Assembly (NCBI GenBank): GCA_023819545.1
Contig: JAMWCA010000033.1
Location: 1 to 10,736 of the forward strand
Origin: Candidatus Omnitrophota bacterium
GTDB lineage: Bacteria > Ratteibacteria > UBA8468 > B48-G9 > JAFGKM01
DNA: 10,736 nucleotides
Direction of reading: 5' to 3'
Under the pieces are notes generated by a model that ran no database searches, had not been told where the DNA came from, and saw nothing but the letters and a program-made list of their open reading frames with translations. A program made the translations under genes and the position numbers. Positions 6,563 through 10,736 of the stretch are shown here, one piece after another; the first letter of the stretch is position 1; every line of letters begins with the position of its first letter.

Positions 6563-7470
6563 ATTTTTTCAAATATAAAACATAAAAGTCCTTTTTGAGT
6601 ATGAAGACGATTTTCTGCCTGTTCTATAACTATAGAATTTGGACCATCAATAACTTCATCCACAACTTCTTCTCCTCTATGTGCTGGAAGACAGTGCATA
6701 AATAAAAAATCTTTTTTTGCTTTTTTCAACAAATTTCTATTTACTTGATATTTTTGAAATATTTTAATTCTTTTTTCTTTTTCTAATTCATCACCCATAC
6801 TTACCCATGTATCTGTATAAATAATATCAGCATCTTCAATAAAAGCATCTGGTTTGGAACTAATCTTTAAAATATTTTTATTGATTAAATTTTTTATAAT
6901 TTTTTCTTCAGGTCTATATTCATCAGGACAGGAAACTCTTATCTCTATACCAAGTAAATCGCATCCTTCTATTAATGAATTACATATATTATTACCATCT
7001 CCAATATAAGTAATTTTTAAATTTTCAAAAGTTCCTTTCTTTTCATAAATTGTAAAAAAATCAGATAAAATTTGAACTGGATGGTAAAGGTCAGTTAAAG
7101 CATTGATTACAGGTATTTCAGAATATCTTGCAAATTCTTCAATTTCTTCCTGTGAGTATGTTCTTATTATTATTCCATCAATATATTTTGAAATTACTCT
7201 TGCAGTATCTTTAATTGATTCTCCTCTTGAAATCTGTGTTGATTCAGATGCAAGATATATTGGAAATCCACCGAGTTGAAAAATTGCCACTTCAAAAGAT
7301 AATCTTGTCCTTGTGCTCGGTTTTGAAAAAAGAAGCCCAATTGTTAAATTTTTTAGGTGGTCTGTAATTTTTTTTTCTTTTTTTAAACTTTTAAAATACT
7401 TTGTAATGTCAAAGATTTTATAAATCTCTTCTTTAGTTAGGTCCTTTATCTTTAAAAAATCTTTTTTCAT
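6559..7470 (-). CDS. argF: Ornithine carbamoyltransferase
   Basis: Cytoplasmic enzyme that makes citrulline from ornithine and carbamoyl phosphate, the sixth step of arginine synthesis. At 303 residues it has the usual length. The carbamoyl phosphate site FSKPSTRTRLSFE spans 48-60, HPVQ at 130-133 replaces the more common HPCQ, the ornithine-binding loop DTWVSMGDE is at 220-228, and the catalytic HCLPAHRGEEV has His259 and Cys260. The DxxxSMG loop favours ornithine over aspartate or putrescine as the acceptor. A good ribosome binding site, GGGAGG (7481-7486), lies about 10 bases before ATG 7470. The start shares one base with the argD stop (TAATG), so argB, argD and argF are probably translated from one message. 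Orientation in a biosynthetic cluster argues for the anabolic form. Confidence 0.96.
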   Translation of the reverse strand: MKKDFLKIKDLTKEEIYKIFDITKYFKSLKKEKKITDHLKNLTIGLLFSKPSTRTRLSFEVAIFQLGGFPIYLASESTQISRGESIKDTARVISKYIDGIIIRTYSQEEIEEFARYSEIPVINALTDLYHPVQILSDFFTIYEKKGTFENLKITYIGDGNNICNSLIEGCDLLGIEIRVSCPDEYRPEEKIIKNLINKNILKISSKPDAFIEDADIIYTDTWVSMGDELEKEKRIKIFQKYQVNRNLLKKAKKDFLFMHCLPAHRGEEVVDEVIDGPNSIVIEQAENRLHTQKGLLCFIFEKI

Positions 7471-8657
7471 TAAATTTCTGCCTCCCTAAGAGATTTTTTA
7501 AGTATTTCAACTGCTTGGTCAATTTCCTCTTTTTTAACATTTATCGCAGGCATTATTCTTATCACATTAGTATGAGTACAGTTTATTAAAAGTCCATTTT
7601 TGGAGCATATATCTACAAGTTGATTTCCATCTTTTTCAAGTTCAAAGGCAAGCATAAGTCCAATCCCTTTTATTCTTTTTATACTTTTAAATTCTTCCTT
7701 TAATTCTTCAAGTTTTTTCTTCAAATATTCACCCATATTTTTCACATTTACAAGTAGATTCTCTTTTTCTATAGTTTCAATCACTCCAAGACAACAAGCA
7801 CATGCTAAAGGAGAACCTCCAAAGGTTGAGGCGTGAGTTCCAGGACCCATTAAATCAGCAATTTCTCTTTTTGCAATCATTGCTCCCATGGGAAAGCCAC
7901 CACCAATTGTTTTTGCAAGTGTCATAATATCCGGTTCAATTTTAAATAATTGATAAGCAAAAAATTCTCCAGTTCTTCCAAATCCTGTCTGGACTTCATC
8001 AAATATTAAAAGTAAATCTTGTTTTTCACATAAATCTTTTACTTTTTTTAGATAATCTTGGTCAACCACATTAACACCACCCTCGCCCTGAATTAGTTCA
8101 AGTATTATTCCTGCTACTTTACTATCAATTTTTGAAATAAGGTCGTGAAAATCATTAAATTTAGCATAAATAAAACCTTCTGGTAGTGGTTCAAACATCT
8201 CATTATATTTCTTTTGGCCTGTCATTGTAACAGTTGCAAGAGTTCTCCCATGAAATGAATTTTCCATTGATATAATTTTATATCTACCTTTTTTTCTTCC
8301 ATATAATCTTGTGAGTTTAATTGCTGCTTCATTTGCTTCTGCGCCACTATTACAGAAAAAAACCTTTCCGTCAAATGATAATTTAGAAAGTTTTTCTGCA
8401 AGGATTGCTTGCCAAGGATGATAATAATTATTTGATAAATGTATTAATAGTTCAACCTGTTCTTTAATTCTTTCAACAACTAAAGGTGGACAGTGTCCAA
8501 GACCACTGACTGCCCATCCGGGGAAAAAATCAAGATATTTTTTCCCATCAATATCCCATAAATAACTTCCTTGTCCCTTTACAAAAATAAGATTTTGTTT
8601 TCTATAAGAAGGGATAACATAATCATTATAATTTTTTATAATTTTTTCTTTATCCAT
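7470..8657 (-). CDS. argD: Acetylornithine aminotransferase
   Basis: Cytoplasmic PLP-dependent class III aminotransferase that converts N-acetylglutamate semialdehyde and glutamate to N-acetylornithine. At 395 residues it fits the ArgD family. The cofactor-phosphate loop FCNSGAEANEAAIKL is at 101-115, SFHGRTLATVTMTGQ at 134-148, DEVQTGFGRTG at 220-230 with Asp220 contacting the pyridine nitrogen, and the Schiff-base Lys249 in TLAKTIGGGFPMGA. THASTFGGSPLACA (274-287) is also typical. Some ArgD enzymes also serve as succinyldiaminopimelate aminotransferase in lysine synthesis, which sequence alone cannot settle. The start at 8657 overlaps the argB end by 8 bases and has no clear Shine-Dalgarno motif, suggesting translational coupling. 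Confidence 0.96.
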   Translation of the reverse strand: MDKEKIIKNYNDYVIPSYRKQNLIFVKGQGSYLWDIDGKKYLDFFPGWAVSGLGHCPPLVVERIKEQVELLIHLSNNYYHPWQAILAEKLSKLSFDGKVFFCNSGAEANEAAIKLTRLYGRKKGRYKIISMENSFHGRTLATVTMTGQKKYNEMFEPLPEGFIYAKFNDFHDLISKIDSKVAGIILELIQGEGGVNVVDQDYLKKVKDLCEKQDLLLIFDEVQTGFGRTGEFFAYQLFKIEPDIMTLAKTIGGGFPMGAMIAKREIADLMGPGTHASTFGGSPLACACCLGVIETIEKENLLVNVKNMGEYLKKKLEELKEEFKSIKRIKGIGLMLAFELEKDGNQLVDICSKNGLLINCTHTNVIRIMPAINVKKEEIDQAVEILKKSLREAEI

Positions 8658-9528
8658 TTTCTATTATTTCTGAACCAACACCATGTTCTGTTAAAACTTC
8701 AAGCAATAAAGAATGTGGTAAATTACCACTTATAACATGAACAGTTTTTACACCATTTTTTATCCCATTTATCCCTGCCTTTACTTTAGGAATCATCCCT
8801 CCTTTTATAACCTGTTCCTTTATCAATTCTTCACCCTGAGAAATAGTCAATTTTGAAATGAGTGTTTCTGGATTCTCTGGATTTCTCATTATTCCTAGGA
8901 CATCCGTGATGAAGATAAGTTTTTCAGATTTTAAACTTGAAGCAATAAATGATGCAAAAGTATCTCCATTTATATTATATAGATTTTCATCTTCTCCAAA
9001 AGCAAGAGGTGCACAAACAAGTATATCTTTCTCATTAAGTTTGTTTTTTATATATTCTACATTTGTTTTTTTCATCTGTCCTACAAAGCCAAGGTCTATA
9101 ATTTCTTCACCTTTTTGATAATGAATTTTTGAGGCAATAACAAATTTTTCTTCTGGGGTTAGTTTATCAACATTGCTTTCAAATTTTTCTTTTAAGAATT
9201 TCACTATATTGTCTCTTATATTAAAAAGAACATCTTTAACTATATTGAGTGTCTGAAGGTCTGTAACTCTTAATCCATCAATAAATTTTGACTTTGCTCC
9301 TTTTTTCTCAATCTCATCGTTTATAAATTTCCCTCCACCACAAATAATTATAATTTTTATGTTAAGAAGGGAAAGAAGAGCAATATCAAAAAGAATATTT
9401 TCTTTACTATCTTCAATTTGATAAACGCTTCCTCCTAATTTAATCACAAAAATCTTATTTTTAAATTCTTTTATATACTTAAATGCTTCAACAAAAATAT
9501 CTGCTTTTTTTAAGTAATCATTATCCAT
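8650..9528 (-). CDS. argB: Acetylglutamate kinase
   Basis: Cytoplasmic amino acid kinase that phosphorylates N-acetylglutamate, the second and usually the arginine-controlled step of the pathway. With the start at 9528 it is 292 residues. It shows KLGGS (30-34), the CGGGKFINDEIEKKG glycine loop (63-77), the N-acetylglutamate-binding GLRVTD with Arg87, DLGFVGQ (145-151), YNINGDTFA (184-192), ITDVLGI, and KGGMIPKVKAG (242-252). Two departures from the usual consensus are Cys before the glycine loop where His is common, and NGDTFA in place of NADTAA. The N-terminal helix of about 25 residues resembles that of arginine-sensitive ArgB enzymes, so feedback inhibition is possible but unproven. A GTG at 9534 is in frame, but it overlaps the ribosome binding site AAAGGAG, which is correctly spaced (5 bases) from ATG 9528. 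A 38-base gap separates it from purQ. Confidence 0.93.
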   Translation of the reverse strand: MDNDYLKKADIFVEAFKYIKEFKNKIFVIKLGGSVYQIEDSKENILFDIALLSLLNIKIIIICGGGKFINDEIEKKGAKSKFIDGLRVTDLQTLNIVKDVLFNIRDNIVKFLKEKFESNVDKLTPEEKFVIASKIHYQKGEEIIDLGFVGQMKKTNVEYIKNKLNEKDILVCAPLAFGEDENLYNINGDTFASFIASSLKSEKLIFITDVLGIMRNPENPETLISKLTISQGEELIKEQVIKGGMIPKVKAGINGIKNGVKTVHVISGNLPHSLLLEVLTEHGVGSEIIENG

Positions 9529-9533
9529 CTTCA

Positions 9534-9540
9534 CTCCTTT
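9534..9540 (-). promoter_or_regulatory. ribosome binding site deciding the argB start
   Basis: The - strand reads AAAGGAG, then TGAAG, then ATG at 9528. The motif's last base is the G of the competing GTG at 9534, so only the ATG lies at a usable distance. Confidence 0.75.
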
Positions 9541-9566
9541 TATCGTTTTTATTAACCTTTAAAATT

Positions 9567-10334
9567 TTAAGAAAAATATTTTACCATATTCTTAAAAATT
9601 TTAAATGAAGGGGTGAATTCCTCCTTTTCTTCATTTTTCAAAAAATCTGGATAATAATACCTTAAAATTGCTCTTTCAGGATGTGGCATCATCCCAATTA
9701 TAAGACCATCTTTACTACAAATACCTGCAATATTTCCAATTGAACCATTTGGATTATATGGATAGTTTACTAAATTTCCTTTTTTATCACAATATCTTAA
9801 TATAACCTGTTTATTTTTCTCTATTTCATTTAAAACTTTATTATTTTTTGGCAAAAATTTCCCTTCTGCATGTGCAACTGGCATTCTTATTATATCAGGC
9901 AATCCTTTAAAAAAAGGGGAAACGCTTTCTTCTACTTTGAGATAAACCCATCTATCTTCAAATCTTCCAGAATCGTTCCATTCAAGTGTTATAAGTTGTT
10001 TAGAATTAAATGGCAAAATTCCTGATTTTACAAGTACTTGAAAACCATTACATATACCAATTATTGCTTTCTTTTGAGAAATGAAGTTTTCTATTTCTTC
10101 CCATAATTTTAATTTTATCTGATTTGCAAGAACTTTTCCTGCTGCAATATCATCTCCATAAGAAAAACCACCTGGTATAACAAGAATTTGATAATCAGAT
10201 AATTTTTTTTCTTTTCTAATGATTTGATTTATATGAATCCTTTCAACAAAAGCACCTGCAAGTTTAAAAGCAAATTCTGTTTCAAAATCACAATTAGTCC
10301 CTGCAACTCTTAAAATTATTACTTTAACTTTCAT
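9567..10334 (-). CDS. purQ: Phosphoribosylformylglycinamidine synthase, glutaminase subunit PurQ
   Basis: Class I glutamine amidotransferase that supplies ammonia to PurL for conversion of FGAR to FGAM, the fourth step of purine synthesis; it works in a PurL-PurQ-PurS complex in the cytoplasm. It opens with VIILRVAGTNCDFE (5-18). The oxyanion strand VIPGGFSYGDDIAAGK is at 52-67, the nucleophile Cys95 is in GICNGFQVL, and His218 and Glu220 in MMPHPERA complete the triad. PVAHAEGKF (152-160) is also typical. At 255 residues it is slightly longer than the common 220-230, with the extra length in the segment before the His-Glu motif. The start lies one base after the purL stop and has no Shine-Dalgarno motif, implying coupled translation of the two subunits. 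PurS is not seen here and may be encoded upstream of purL. Confidence 0.96.
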   Translation of the reverse strand: MKVKVIILRVAGTNCDFETEFAFKLAGAFVERIHINQIIRKEKKLSDYQILVIPGGFSYGDDIAAGKVLANQIKLKLWEEIENFISQKKAIIGICNGFQVLVKSGILPFNSKQLITLEWNDSGRFEDRWVYLKVEESVSPFFKGLPDIIRMPVAHAEGKFLPKNNKVLNEIEKNKQVILRYCDKKGNLVNYPYNPNGSIGNIAGICSKDGLIIGMMPHPERAILRYYYPDFLKNEEKEEFTPSFKIFKNMVKYFS

Positions 10335-10335
10335 T

Positions 10336-10736
10336 TTAAAATTTTAAACTTGTCCAACTTTTATATATTGAATCAAGAGATATTTTAAATAATCTCTTAC
10401 TTCCCCAAAAACCATTTAATTCTTTCTTTTCAATAACTTCTCCTATTTGACTGAATTCTTGATTTTTAAATAATTTTTCAAATTGATTTAAATTTTCCTT
10501 TTCTATCTCTACAACAAACCTTCCACAACTTTCAGAAAAAAGAACTATTTCTGGTTCTTTATCTTCAGTTAAAACATTTTTAAAATCTATTCTGCAACCA
10601 AGATTACCCCCTATCATCATTTCACATAATGCTGTAATTAAGCCGCCATCAGAACAGTCATGACAACTTTTTATTAACCGATTTTTAATACCAAGATGTA
10701 TTTTTTTCATCAAAGATAATGCTTTTTCTGGTCTTG
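10336..10736 (-). CDS. purL: Phosphoribosylformylglycinamidine synthase subunit PurL (C-terminal part)
   Basis: The C-terminal end of the synthetase subunit, cut by the right window edge. The frame is open beyond the TTG at 10713 (RPEKALSL precedes the first Met codons), so none of the apparent starts here is the real one. The diagnostic motif is CHDCSDGGLITALCEMM, corresponding to the conserved HD-x-SDGG loop of the AIRS-type ATP-binding fold in the second half of PurL, followed by GGNLGCRIDF and a short tail with ESCGRFVVEIEKEN. The length remaining after the SDGG motif, and the separate purQ gene directly after it, fit the small PurL of the three-subunit enzyme; the large one-chain type would continue into a fused glutaminase. 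It ends in TAA, one base before the purQ ATG. Confidence 0.93.
   Translation of the reverse strand, partial: RPEKALSLMKKIHLGIKNRLIKSCHDCSDGGLITALCEMMIGGNLGCRIDFKNVLTEDKEPEIVLFSESCGRFVVEIEKENLNQFEKLFKNQEFSQIGEVIEKKELNGFWGSKRLFKISLDSIYKSWTSLKF

Noticed and set aside
8858..9118. An 86-codon + strand frame
   Set aside because: It is antisense to argB and Ser/Phe-rich, as expected of a shadow of AT-biased coding sequence.
9529..9534. GTG at 9534 as the argB start
   Set aside because: Its first base is part of the Shine-Dalgarno motif that is correctly spaced from ATG 9528.

Overview
The window is a gene-dense, strongly AT-rich stretch (about 30% G+C by eye) of what looks like a bacterial chromosome. 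It uses AGA-, ATA- and AAA-rich codons and has almost no intergenic DNA. Ordinary bacterial biosynthesis genes sit beside a CE15-type carbohydrate esterase, a Gfo/Idh/MocA oxidoreductase, a CehA/McbA-like PHP metallohydrolase and a URO-D/MtaA-superfamily protein. That mix is common in uncultured, polysaccharide-degrading lineages near the Planctomycetes-Verrucomicrobia-Chlamydiae/Omnitrophota group. This placement is an inference of low confidence; no rRNA or other marker is present.

Layout. On the + strand come the 3' part of a CE15/acetylxylan-esterase-like gene (its start lies outside the window) and then pyrC (dihydroorotase). pyrC has a near-consensus sigma-70 promoter placed so close to the ATG that the mRNA should be almost leaderless. 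On the - strand, a short BamE-like lipoprotein gene is joined by an ATGA overlap to a Gfo/Idh/MocA oxidoreductase gene, which converges on pyrC and overlaps its end. Diverging from the lipoprotein is a + strand transglutaminase-like gene. From about 4.54 kb to the right edge, everything lies on the - strand as one tightly packed unit, read right to left: purL (C-terminal part), purQ, argB, argD, argF, a PHP-domain lipoprotein, and a URO-D-like protein.

How the genes fit together. PurL and PurQ are two parts of FGAM synthase (purine pathway). ArgB, ArgD and ArgF are steps 2, 4 and 6 of ornithine/citrulline synthesis; argC, argJ and argG/H are not here. PyrC and ArgF both lie downstream of carbamoyl phosphate in their pathways, but pyrC is a separate transcription unit. 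The last two genes of the long operon have no obvious link to purines or arginine. The esterase and the Gfo/Idh/MocA enzyme point to carbohydrate catabolism.

The most notable observation is an in-frame amber codon at codon 15 of the Gfo/Idh/MocA gene. It lies just after the Rossmann glycine loop, in a gene whose ribosome binding site, overlapping start and remaining 309 codons look intact. No RNA genes, CRISPR arrays, insertion sequences or substantial repeats were seen, and no stretch over 300 bases lacks a gene.
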